The translations under genes and the position numbers were made by a program. This document shows positions 8,277 to 17,471 of a stretch of DNA of 64,000 nt, piece by piece (within the stretch, counting starts at the first letter, position 1; each line of letters opens with the position of its first letter). Location: NCBI RefSeq assembly GCF_017309075.1, contig NZ_JAEMGS010000003.1, positions 239,128 through 303,127 of the forward strand. Reading direction: 5' to 3'. The DNA is from Motiliproteus sp. SC1-56. Lineage in GTDB: Bacteria > Pseudomonadota > Gammaproteobacteria > Pseudomonadales > Balneatricaceae. Below the pieces are notes generated by a model. It was given only the letters and a program-made list of their open reading frames with translations, was not told where the DNA came from and searched no databases.

Positions 8277-8307
8277 GAAAAGGGCAGCCAATGGGCTGCC
8301 CTTTTTT
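8277..8307. terminator. Bidirectional terminator between liuA and pyk
   Basis: Stem GGGCAGCC (8282-8289) and GGCTGCCC (8294-8301) with a 4-base loop, A-run before and T-run after, so it can end both converging transcripts. Confidence 0.9.
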
Positions 8308-8329
8308 ATCGGATCCGGGTCAGGCGCGA

Positions 8330-9763
8330 TCAGACTTTCAACACTTTGCAGCTGTTGGTTCCGCCCACCGACTGGTAGTCGTCACCGTGGGTCAGCACAA
8401 CCAGGTCCCCCTCTTGCAGGTACCCCCGCTGCGCCAGCTCACTCAGCGCCCGCCGGGCCACGGCGGCGATATCGCCCTCACTGTAATCGAACGGTACCGG
8501 GTAAACCCCGCGGTAAAGCGCGGTGCGACTGAGGGTGGCCTGATGGCACGAGAGGGAAAAAATCGGCAACCCGGAACTGATGCGGGAGAGCAGCAAGGGG
8601 GTGGTGCCGGACTCGGTCAGGGCCACGATCGCCTTGACCCCGCGCAGGTGGTTGGCCGCGTACATGGCGGCCATGGCCACCGTTTCGTTGATGTCGGTAA
8701 ACTCCTGTTCCAGGCGGTGATGGGAGACATTGATGCTGGGGTGCTTCTCGGCCCCCTGACAGACCTTCGCCATCGCTTCCACCGTCTCCACCGGGTAATC
8801 ACCGGCGGCGGTCTCGCCGGAGAGCATGACCGCATCGGTGCCATCCAGCACGGCATTGGCCACATCCATCACCTCGGCCCGAGTCGGCAGCGGGCTGCTG
8901 ACCATGGACTCCATCATCTGGGTGGCGGTAATCACCACCCGGTTGAGCTGACGGGCACGGCGGATCAGACGCTTCTGCACCCCCATCAACTCGGCGTCAC
9001 CGATCTCCACCCCCAGATCCCCCCGAGCCACCATGACCGCATCGGAGGCGAGAATGATCTCGTCGATGGCCGCGTTGCTGGCTACAGTTTCAGCCCGCTC
9101 CACCTTGGCCACCAGCCGCGCGTCGAGCCCGGCCTTGACGGCCAGCTCACGGGCCTGGGCCATGTCCGCGCCGCTGCGGGGAAAGGAGATCGCCAGGTAG
9201 TCGACGCCAATGGCGGCGGCGGTCTGAATATCCGCCCGGTCCTTATCGGTGAGCGCAGGGGCCGAGAGCCCCCCGCCCAGCTTGTTGATGCCCTTGTTGT
9301 TGGAGAGCAGGCCGCCCACGGTCACCCGGGTCCGGACTTGAGCGCCTTCGATGGCGGTGACCTCCAACTGCACGCGACCGTCATCGAGCAGCAGCAGGTC
9401 TCCCGGGCTCAAATCCCGGGCCAGCTGGGGGTAGTCCAACCCCACCCGCTGGACATCCCCCTGTCCGGGGCCGAGTTCCCCATCCAGGGTGAAGGTAGCG
9501 CCGACTTCCAGGCTGACCGGCCCTTGTGCAAAGGTGGAGATTCGAATCTTCGGCCCCTGCAGGTCACCCAGAATCGCCACCTGGATACCGAGGCGCTCGG
9601 CGATCGTCCTCACCTCGCGGGCACGACGGATATGGTCCTCGGTACTCCCGTGGGAAAAGTTCAGCCGGACAGTATTGGCCCCGGCGGCAAGAATGCCCTC
9701 CAGGTTTTTATTACGATCGGTGGCAGGGCCGAGGGTGGTGACGATTTTTGTGCGACGGTACAT
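8330..9763 (-). CDS. pyk: Pyruvate kinase
   Basis: Transfers phosphate from phosphoenolpyruvate to ADP, giving pyruvate and ATP at the end of glycolysis. The 477-residue length and the motifs [50 protein letters not shown] (metal and nucleotide site) and [10 protein letters not shown] are diagnostic. The C-terminal third holds the regulatory domain. It resembles the AMP/sugar-phosphate-activated PykA branch, but the allosteric type cannot be read confidently. It is transcribed alone on the minus strand and shares a terminator with liuA. Confidence 0.94.
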   Translation of the reverse strand: MYRRTKIVTTLGPATDRNKNLEGILAAGANTVRLNFSHGSTEDHIRRAREVRTIAERLGIQVAILGDLQGPKIRISTFAQGPVSLEVGATFTLDGELGPGQGDVQRVGLDYPQLARDLSPGDLLLLDDGRVQLEVTAIEGAQVRTRVTVGGLLSNNKGINKLGGGLSAPALTDKDRADIQTAAAIGVDYLAISFPRSGADMAQARELAVKAGLDARLVAKVERAETVASNAAIDEIILASDAVMVARGDLGVEIGDAELMGVQKRLIRRARQLNRVVITATQMMESMVSSPLPTRAEVMDVANAVLDGTDAVMLSGETAAGDYPVETVEAMAKVCQGAEKHPSINVSHHRLEQEFTDINETVAMAAMYAANHLRGVKAIVALTESGTTPLLLSRISSGLPIFSLSCHQATLSRTALYRGVYPVPFDYSEGDIAAVARRALSELAQRGYLQEGDLVVLTHGDDYQSVGGTNSCKVLKV

Positions 9764-9914
9764 GCTTGACGGTTCCTACTTGCTCAAGAGGGCGTAACAG
9801 CGCCCAATGAAAGGGCGACGCGTGGTCATTCTTGTGGAAGGAAACGATCAGGTCCAGATATTTTACCGATAAACGATGCTGCAAGTGCCATCCGAGGGGC
9901 TAAAACGCGGGGGA

Positions 9915-10955
9915 CTAAAAGTGCTGCCGCCGCTCCTCCTCGAGAAAATAGAGGGTCTGGCTACCGAAGCCCTTAACCTCCACCTCGCCCCGTTCGGTAC
10001 AGAGGAACTCGTCCTTGATCAGGGCATAGGTGGTTTCGTTGAGAGTGATCCGCATGGGTTCTGAGAGACTCTCCATGCGCGCAGCAAGGTTAACCCCTGG
10101 GCCGAACAGGTCGTACACGTATTTCTGGATGCCCACCAGTGAGCCGATCACGGTGCCGGTGTTGATGCCTATCCGCGCGCGCCACTGGGTGGTATGGGCG
10201 GCGTTACGCTTCTCTAAATAGCGCCGCATCCGCAGCGCCACCTTGGCGATATTGGCGGTGTCCTCCCCTGTCTCCTCGGGAACCCCCGATACCGCCAGGT
10301 AAGCGTCACCGATGGTGCGGATGCGCTCGCAGCCGAACATGTCGGCGATGCGGTCAAAGGCCGAGAAGATGTCGTTGAGCTCGGACACCAGGGCGCTGGC
10401 ATCCTGGGAGATGGTCATGTCGGTAAAGCGGGCAAAATCCAGCATCAGGATCGCGGCGCGGTCAAAGCGCTGGGGGGTGGTGGTGCCGAAATCCTTCAGC
10501 TCCTCGTACACCTGCTTGGGCATGATATTCAGCAGCAGGCGCTCAACCCGGTCCTTCTCCTTTTCCAACGCCTTGGCGTTCTTCTCCGCCATGCGGGAGT
10601 AGGAGTCGAGCATGTACTGGGTCTCCTTCTCCTTGGAGATGTCCCGCGCCTCCACCAACACCAGTCCAGTGTCGGGCATTGGTTTCAGCTCCAGACGCAC
10701 CGGCAGCGGCCGCCCCCTGACCTGGGCCTCGGCTTCAAAACGGAAGTGTCCGCGAGCCGCCAGGCGCTGACGCGCTTTGTCCCCATCCAGCGCCGCCATC
10801 CGCCCGCCAAGAGAATCATCTTCCTCAGCGGGGGGAAACCAGTCAAAAAAGCGGGCGTTTTCGTAGTGCAGGCGCCAGTCTTCGGGGTCCACCACAGCGA
10901 CGCCCAGACCAAGCCCCTGGAGCAGCTGAGCGGTATCCACGGACTCGCTCATCAA
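9915..10955 (-). CDS. PAS-like and class III nucleotidyl cyclase
   Basis: 346-residue predicted cytoplasmic cyclase. An N-terminal PAS-like domain (about 10-105) is followed by a coiled signalling helix (DSYSRMAEKNAKALEKEKDRVERLLLNIMPKQVYEEL, 117-153) and a class III catalytic domain (about 160-340). Metal-binding aspartates are D173 (LMLDFARFT) and D217 (TIGDAY); the transition-state arginine is in NLAARME. The purine-selecting pair is unusual: arginine (R213) where adenylyl cyclases carry lysine and guanylyl cyclases glutamate, while the YDLFG aspartate is adenylyl-like. cAMP is therefore more likely than cGMP, but not certain. It starts 5 bp after the stop of a truncated globin gene, which points to a gas- or redox-linked signal. 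Confidence 0.85.
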   Translation of the reverse strand: MMSESVDTAQLLQGLGLGVAVVDPEDWRLHYENARFFDWFPPAEEDDSLGGRMAALDGDKARQRLAARGHFRFEAEAQVRGRPLPVRLELKPMPDTGLVLVEARDISKEKETQYMLDSYSRMAEKNAKALEKEKDRVERLLLNIMPKQVYEELKDFGTTTPQRFDRAAILMLDFARFTDMTISQDASALVSELNDIFSAFDRIADMFGCERIRTIGDAYLAVSGVPEETGEDTANIAKVALRMRRYLEKRNAAHTTQWRARIGINTGTVIGSLVGIQKYVYDLFGPGVNLAARMESLSEPMRITLNETTYALIKDEFLCTERGEVEVKGFGSQTLYFLEEERRQHF

Positions 10956-10960
10956 ATACC

Positions 10961-11323
10961 TCAGGGCTGTCGCACGATGTAACGCCGCCGGCCGGCAACG
11001 TCGTTGATGATCATGGAGATATCCCCCTCTTCCAGGGCGAAGTCCTCCAGGGTAAATTTCAGCAGCCCAACCGCCTCGTCAAAATGTTCGCCCCGGATGC
11101 CCAGCCGGGCATGGGCCCGCTCCAGGGCCTCGTTGGAGAAACTCGCCGGGCCTCCCATGATGGAAGCGATGAACTTGGTCTGGTGATCGACCAGCCGGCG
11201 CATGTCCATGCCCTCGAAGTAAGGACTGAGACTGTCGGAATCAAGAACCTCCTCGTAGAAGGCCGACACGATGCGGCTGACGGTCGCGAAACCGCCGTAC
11301 TTTTCGAACAGGCTCTGGGACAC
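10961..11323 (-). CDS. Group I truncated hemoglobin
   Basis: A 120-residue truncated globin (2-on-2 fold). Visible family features are the N-terminal SLFEKYGGFATVSRIVSAFYEEVL (B helix with the FY pair at B9/B10), the helix motif HQTKFIASIMGGP, and the proximal heme histidine in ERAHARLGI, followed by EHFDEAV. Such proteins bind O2, NO or CO. The start is a GTG at 11323, chosen because GGAGG lies five bases upstream; an earlier GTG at 11329 is less well placed. The downstream cyclase gene begins 5 bp after its stop, so the two are translated from one mRNA. Confidence 0.85.
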   Translation of the reverse strand: MSQSLFEKYGGFATVSRIVSAFYEEVLDSDSLSPYFEGMDMRRLVDHQTKFIASIMGGPASFSNEALERAHARLGIRGEHFDEAVGLLKFTLEDFALEEGDISMIINDVAGRRRYIVRQP

Positions 11324-11414
11324 CGTCACCTCCGCTTGGCGGCTGGAACGCGGGCACACTCCCCTGACTATAGTCGAGGCCCCTGAGGGCCACAAACCGC
11401 GGGTCGGGTGGCTC

Positions 11415-11522
11415 CTAGAGCAGCAGCCATTGCACCAGCTTAACCCCACCTACCACCAGGAGCAGACACAGCAGGCAGGCCAGAAGCACCTTGGCCAGCA
11501 GCTTGGGTTTTTCCGTTGCCAT
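11415..11522 (-). CDS. Putative 35-residue single-span membrane peptide
   Basis: Short frame MATEKPKLLAKVLLACLLC followed by a strongly hydrophobic run ending VKLVQWLLL: a basic N-terminus and one membrane helix. It begins 5 bp after the TetR stop codon and would be the distal gene of that transcript. No good ribosome binding site is visible, so translation could depend on coupling. I do not recognise a family. It may be non-coding. Confidence 0.35.
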   Translation of the reverse strand: MATEKPKLLAKVLLACLLCLLLVVGGVKLVQWLLL

Positions 11523-11526
11523 CGAC

Positions 11527-12084
11527 TTAGGACGCCTCGGGCACCAACAAGGCGGCGCAGAGCCCCTTGATCTGCGTTTCGTTGGGCGATACGCCCCCGG
11601 TGTGAAGCAGGCTCTGTCCGAAGATGTAGCTGTAAAACAGAAACGCGCGGGCGTAGGCCTGGTCCGCATCCAGTCCGAGCTGCTCAAACAGGGCTGCCAC
11701 CGACGACAGGCGGGCGTCGTCAACCTCGCGCACCGCAGCCGCCGCATCGACGTCGGTGCGAGCCCAGTCCCGTACCGCCAGCTCAATGGCGCTGCCCCTC
11801 GGGTTAGAAGGGCCGGTATAAAGGTCAAGCAGAAAGCGAAGGGTCTCGTAGGCGGACTGGTTGGTGGTGGTCTGCTCGGCGATGGTGCGAATACGCCCGT
11901 CCCGCCAATTCTCCAGAAGCCGTGCCAGAAGATCGCCACGGTTCTTGAAATGCCAGTAGAAGCCGCCCTTGGTGACCTTCAATCGCTTAGCCAGCACCTC
12001 CACCTTGACGCTGTCCACGCCCCCCTCTGCCAGCGCCGAGAAGGCTTCGTTGATCCAGCTATCCTGCTTGAGTTTGACGTTCAT
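11527..12084 (-). CDS. TetR family regulator, probable repressor of liuA and aacS
   Basis: 185-residue one-component regulator. The N-terminal helix-turn-helix is clear: GVDSVKVEVLAKRLKVTKGGFYWHFKNRGDLLARLLE, with the TetR-typical GxFYxHFxxK/RxxLL pattern. The C-terminal ligand domain has no family name I can assign. I start it at the ATG at 12084; an in-frame extension upstream would run through the operators and is not plausible. It is divergent from acetoacetyl-CoA synthetase, and two ATACG-N4-CGTAT palindromes lie between them. The same pair occurs at liuA, so this protein is the obvious candidate to sense a leucine-breakdown intermediate, probably an acyl-CoA (inference). Confidence 0.85.
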   Translation of the reverse strand: MNVKLKQDSWINEAFSALAEGGVDSVKVEVLAKRLKVTKGGFYWHFKNRGDLLARLLENWRDGRIRTIAEQTTTNQSAYETLRFLLDLYTGPSNPRGSAIELAVRDWARTDVDAAAAVREVDDARLSSVAALFEQLGLDADQAYARAFLFYSYIFGQSLLHTGGVSPNETQIKGLCAALLVPEAS

Positions 12085-12103
12085 AAAGGCGGTTCCTACA
12101 AAC

Positions 12104-12117
12104 ATACGGAGGCGTAT
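12104..12117. promoter_or_regulatory. ATACG-N4-CGTAT operator 1 of aacS/tetR
   Basis: ATACGGAGGCGTAT: perfect 5-bp arms touching the -35 TTGACA. It lies 20 bp upstream of the TetR start codon, so it may autoregulate that gene too. Confidence 0.75.
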
Positions 12118-12145
12118 TGACAGCCGCGCGACCTGCCCATACGAT
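12117..12145 (+). promoter_or_regulatory. aacS promoter
   Basis: -35 TTGACA (12117-12122), 17-bp spacer, -10 TACGAT (12140-12145). Box sequences, spacing and operator placement are the same as in the liuA promoter. Confidence 0.75.
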
Positions 12146-12152
12146 AGCGTAT
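12139..12152. promoter_or_regulatory. ATACG-N4-CGTAT operator 2 of aacS
   Basis: ATACGATAGCGTAT over the -10 box, identical in all 14 bases to the liuA copy at 7026-7039, and again centred 35 bp from operator 1. Confidence 0.75.
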
Positions 12153-12244
12153 ATAACGATAAAGACAAGCCTGCGGGCGGCTGAACGCGCGCATCATAAA
12201 GACCCCGCTGCAGCCCGACAAGCCGAGCAAAAGAGGATCGTGTA

Positions 12245-14191
<1,947 letters not shown>

Positions 14192-14195
14192 TACC

Positions 14196-14840
14196 ATGGA
14201 TACCCTGACCCGTATCCTGGTAGCGGACCCCTCACCCCTGTTTCGGCTTGGGGTCCGCCTGGCCCTGGCCCGCGTCGACCAGCCGCTGGTCATCGAGGAA
14301 GCCGACCGCCTCGTCCACCAATGCGCTCACCTGAAAAGCGCACCAGAGGGGCGCCGGCCGCTACACAGCTTCGACCTGATAATTCTGGCGCAAGACCTGC
14401 CGGGGCTGGCGTCCCGGCAGCAGCTGCGGGCGTTGAAACCACCGGTGCTGCTGATGACCCCGAGCGGAAAGGCAGCGCTGCAATCGCAAAGTCCGTGGCC
14501 TGCGGTTGCCGGACACCTGCCCAAGAACATTGGGCTTGACCAGCTGAACCGCTGCGTGACCCGGTTGCTCAGTGGCCTGGGTTGCGACTGTCACATCCAA
14601 CGGGAGGCGCCTGCCGGCGAACGGGCAGCGCTACGGAACCTGTCCAGTAAGCAACAACGGGTACTGGAGCTGGTTCGCGAAGGGATGAGTAACAAACAGA
14701 TCGCCGCTCACCTGCACCTCTCGGAGAGCGCGGTCAAGCACCACATCACCCGCATCTACCGGGTACTGGACTTCAAGAGCCCCAACCGCACCCTGCTGGC
14801 ACTGCAGAGCGTGCCAGACCGGGTCCGTGCCTCGGCTTAG
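14196..14840 (+). CDS. LuxR/NarL-type regulator with degenerate receiver domain
   Basis: 214-residue regulator. The N-terminal 120 residues have response-regulator shape (ILVADPSPLFRLGVRLAL) but lack the phosphorylation residues: where DLxMP normally carries the phospho-aspartate, the sequence reads LIILAQDLPG, so it is probably not phosphorylated. The C-terminal LuxR helix-turn-helix is intact: LSSKQQRVLELVREGMSNKQIAAHLHLSESAVKHHITRIYRVL. The ATG at 14196 is 4 bp after the aacS stop, so it is co-transcribed with aacS and would be under the same TetR control. Its last 4 bp overlap the end of the converging thioesterase gene. Targets are unknown. Confidence 0.82.
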   Translation: MDTLTRILVADPSPLFRLGVRLALARVDQPLVIEEADRLVHQCAHLKSAPEGRRPLHSFDLIILAQDLPGLASRQQLRALKPPVLLMTPSGKAALQSQSPWPAVAGHLPKNIGLDQLNRCVTRLLSGLGCDCHIQREAPAGERAALRNLSSKQQRVLELVREGMSNKQIAAHLHLSESAVKHHITRIYRVLDFKSPNRTLLALQSVPDRVRASA

Positions 14841-15310
14841 AACGCCAGTACCCGCCCCGCCCCCTCGGGCATAGACAGGCTGCGGTGCTGGCGGGCGATC
14901 TCTTCAATCTGGCGGCCAACACGCGGAGGGAAGGGAGCACTGCGCCGGCTTTCAAGATCTACGTGCACCAGCAACACCTCGTTGGTCGCCGCCAGAAACC
15001 CTTCGCGCTGGTGGAACATCTGGTGGAAGAGACGCAGTTTCTTGTGGTCGGATTGCAGCAGTTGGGTGGTGACATCCAGCGATGCACCCGCCTCAAGCTC
15101 CCGCTTGTAGGTCACGTTCATGTCTACCACGAAGGCGGAATGGCGGGTCTCCCGGGCATAGTCGGGCCCCATGTGAATATTTTCAAGGAAGGCGTCGGTG
15201 GCCTGATCGAAGGCCAGCACGTAGTAGGCCACGTTCATATGGCCGTTGTAATCGATCCACTCGGGCTTTACCCGAGTTTGAAAGTCGCAGAAAGGAACGC
15301 GGGCGTCCAT
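14837..15310 (-). CDS. Hot-dog fold acyl-CoA thioesterase
   Basis: 157-residue member of the 4-hydroxybenzoyl-CoA thioesterase superfamily. The DYNGHMNVAYYVLAFDQATDAFL segment contains the conserved catalytic Asp-x-x-x-His-Met-Asn/Asp core (DYNGHMN, about 20-26), and the later VDMNVTYKREL strand is typical. GGGAGG precedes the ATG. The sequence is reminiscent of the thioesterases of carnitine and betaine catabolism (betainyl-CoA thioesterase), which would suit an organism with a bet cluster at 56-61 kb, but no carnitine genes are adjacent and the substrate is unproven. Confidence 0.78.
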   Translation of the reverse strand: MDARVPFCDFQTRVKPEWIDYNGHMNVAYYVLAFDQATDAFLENIHMGPDYARETRHSAFVVDMNVTYKRELEAGASLDVTTQLLQSDHKKLRLFHQMFHQREGFLAATNEVLLVHVDLESRRSAPFPPRVGRQIEEIARQHRSLSMPEGAGRVLAF

Positions 15311-15524
15311 GGTCAGAAGCCTCCCTTGTTTTTGTTATTAGGAGTCGGCTTTCAGACTAGCTTTTCGCCCTGTTAAAAACCAGCGTTTTGTGCAGGTGCA
15401 AATTAGAGGAAAACGAAAAAAATCACGTAAAAATGATCAATAATCAACAAAAACAGCCGATTAACCCATTTATTTCATTCAGACCAAATTCTCTTTTTCG
15501 CATACGCACAAATACCGGCGGATC

Positions 15525-16448
15525 TCATCCATGCTCCAGCCGAGCCAGCTCAGTGCGCAACTGTGTAAGCTGCTCAAGCACTTGCCGCGCGTTGGCCGGC
15601 CCCAGTCTCAGCATCTGCTTGTGGACGCCGGACAGCGCCTCCAGCTCAGGGTCGGCATACTGGTAAACCGCCGAGGCGTTGGGCTCCAGGGCGATGGGCC
15701 CCTCCCTGACCGGACTTTCGAGCAGGTGATCCAGGGCTTGCAAAAAACGCTGGTGAAACGACTTTCGCGGAAAGCCAAGCTCGGCATATGCCCGCTGCAT
15801 CAATGGATAGTAACGCAGGTAGAGATCCCGTAAGTCGGACACCTCGAGCTTGGAGAAAAGCGCGATGTAAGGGGTGTAACGGCCATAGTTGTAGCCGTCG
15901 AGCCAGAACTGGTCATCCTGCTCCAGGGCCCGGAACGCATTGGGGATGGGCCGCAGCAGGCTGTGCTTGCGGGGAAAATCGCCGTTGGCCATGTTGTCCA
16001 CGGTAACCACGAACTTGCGCACCAGCTCTTCGTCGATCAGCCAGTCAGCCAGGGCCGTGGCCGGCGCCAAGTCGACCAGGGCCCGGCGCACCTGCGGATC
16101 ACTTTCATTGAGCTTGGGCAGGTCCGCGTCAAAAGGAACCCTGACCGAACGGCTGCTGCCCGCCGCACTGCTGCGCTCTCCTTCCGTCACCAGCACCCGG
16201 CGAGAAGCGGGCTTAAGGGTCATCAGATCTTCAGGGTCAGGCTCAGCGGTTTCCGGCGCTTCGGTCGGGACCGCCACGGCGGGCGCCGGCCTATCCCGGA
16301 ACTCTTCTTTCAAAAACGACTGGGGATCTTTGCCCAGAATGAGAAAGCCCACCCCGACCAGCAACGCCAGCGCACTGATGAACACCAGAACCGGCATCAG
16401 TCCGCGCCCCCGTTGAGCCTTCCCTGAAAACTCTGTGCAGCCTCGCAT
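15525..16448 (-). CDS. DUF3014 domain membrane-anchored protein
   Basis: 307 residues with one N-terminal membrane helix (LMPVLVFISALALLVGVGFLIL, about 17-38), a proline-rich linker, and a conserved C-terminal domain of about 200 residues. That domain reads VRRALVDL...LIDEELVRKFVVTVDNMANGDFPRKHSLLRPIPNAF and YNYGRYTPYIALFSKLEVSDL, the DUF3014 pattern. The domain should lie in the periplasm. Function is unknown; the family is common in gammaproteobacteria. It is transcribed alone. The 215 bp upstream of the thioesterase gene beside it are AT-rich, with no further gene. Confidence 0.78.
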   Translation of the reverse strand: MRGCTEFSGKAQRGRGLMPVLVFISALALLVGVGFLILGKDPQSFLKEEFRDRPAPAVAVPTEAPETAEPDPEDLMTLKPASRRVLVTEGERSSAAGSSRSVRVPFDADLPKLNESDPQVRRALVDLAPATALADWLIDEELVRKFVVTVDNMANGDFPRKHSLLRPIPNAFRALEQDDQFWLDGYNYGRYTPYIALFSKLEVSDLRDLYLRYYPLMQRAYAELGFPRKSFHQRFLQALDHLLESPVREGPIALEPNASAVYQYADPELEALSGVHKQMLRLGPANARQVLEQLTQLRTELARLEHG

Positions 16449-16528
16449 GCGTTTCCCCGCCCTGTTGCAACGCCTTTGCAGCTAACATAAAGCAGGCTTA
16501 CGCGCCGGGCAACCCGGTATCCTGTCAG

Positions 16529-17377
16529 TCAGCGTTGAACCAGGGTGCCATTCTGATAATCGCGCAGGGCCTGCTCTATCTCGGCCCCGGTATTCATTAC
16601 GAAAGGGCCGTACTGGGCCACCGGCTCGTTCAGCGGCCGCGCCGATAGCAGCAAGGCGCCGGCGCCCTCGCCGGCGGCGATCAGCCCCAGCTCGCTCCCC
16701 TCTCCCAGCACCGCCAGCTCCCCTGCCGGCAGCCGCTCCCCGGCCACCTCCAGGCTGCCTCGATAACAGTAGAGCAGCGAGTGATGGCCCGGCTCCAGGG
16801 GGTGCACCAGGGAGGCCCCGGGCGGAAAACGCAGATCCACGAACAGCGGGTCAACGAAGATATCCCCGACGGCACCGGCCACGCCCAGGGAATTCCCGGC
16901 AATGACCCGGCGCACCACCCCCTGTGCGTCCTCGACTTCCGGAATATCCGCAGCGGCCAGCCCCCGGTATCGGGGCGCGCAGAGTTTTTGCGCCGCCGGC
17001 AGGTTGATCCACAACTGAAAGCCCCACAGACTCCCCTCCCGCGGTCGCGGCATTTCCGAGTGAATCACACCACGGCCAGCGGTCATCCACTGTGCGCCAC
17101 CGGGCTCCACCAGGCCGTGATTACCCAGGTGGTCCCGGTGCTCCATCTCGCCTTCCAACTGGTAGGAGACCGTCTCAAATCCCCGGTGGGGGTGGTCAGG
17201 AAAACCGGCAATGTAATCCCCCGGCTGATCCGACTTGAGCTCGTCCAGCATCAGGAAGGGGTCGAACCGGCGCAACTGCGAGTTACCCAGCACCCGCCGC
17301 AGGCGCACGCCCGCGCCGTCCGGCGTCTCCTGGCCCCGTACTCGGTGAATAATGGCAACCTGTTGGCATGCACTCAT
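16529..17377 (-). CDS. Pirin family protein
   Basis: 282-residue bicupin of the pirin family. The N-terminal cupin has the metal-binding block FPDHPHRGFETVSYQLEGEMEHRDHLGN with its three histidines and glutamate, followed by PGGAQWMTAGRGVIHSE. A second cupin occupies the C-terminal half. Bacterial pirins include quercetin 2,3-dioxygenases and regulators of pyruvate dehydrogenase flux, but most are untested. The ATG at 17377 is preceded by AGGAGG (17384-17389); an in-frame ATG six codons upstream is less well placed. It lies downstream of and parallel to the protein kinase gene. Confidence 0.88.
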   Translation of the reverse strand: MSACQQVAIIHRVRGQETPDGAGVRLRRVLGNSQLRRFDPFLMLDELKSDQPGDYIAGFPDHPHRGFETVSYQLEGEMEHRDHLGNHGLVEPGGAQWMTAGRGVIHSEMPRPREGSLWGFQLWINLPAAQKLCAPRYRGLAAADIPEVEDAQGVVRRVIAGNSLGVAGAVGDIFVDPLFVDLRFPPGASLVHPLEPGHHSLLYCYRGSLEVAGERLPAGELAVLGEGSELGLIAAGEGAGALLLSARPLNEPVAQYGPFVMNTGAEIEQALRDYQNGTLVQR

Positions 17378-17471
17378 GGAACACCTCCTAGTCAACGAGC
17401 AGACAGCTTAGCTCTCACTCAAACGAATCCAAAGCGCAAAAATCCGCGCATTATATTCGAAAAAATAGACG

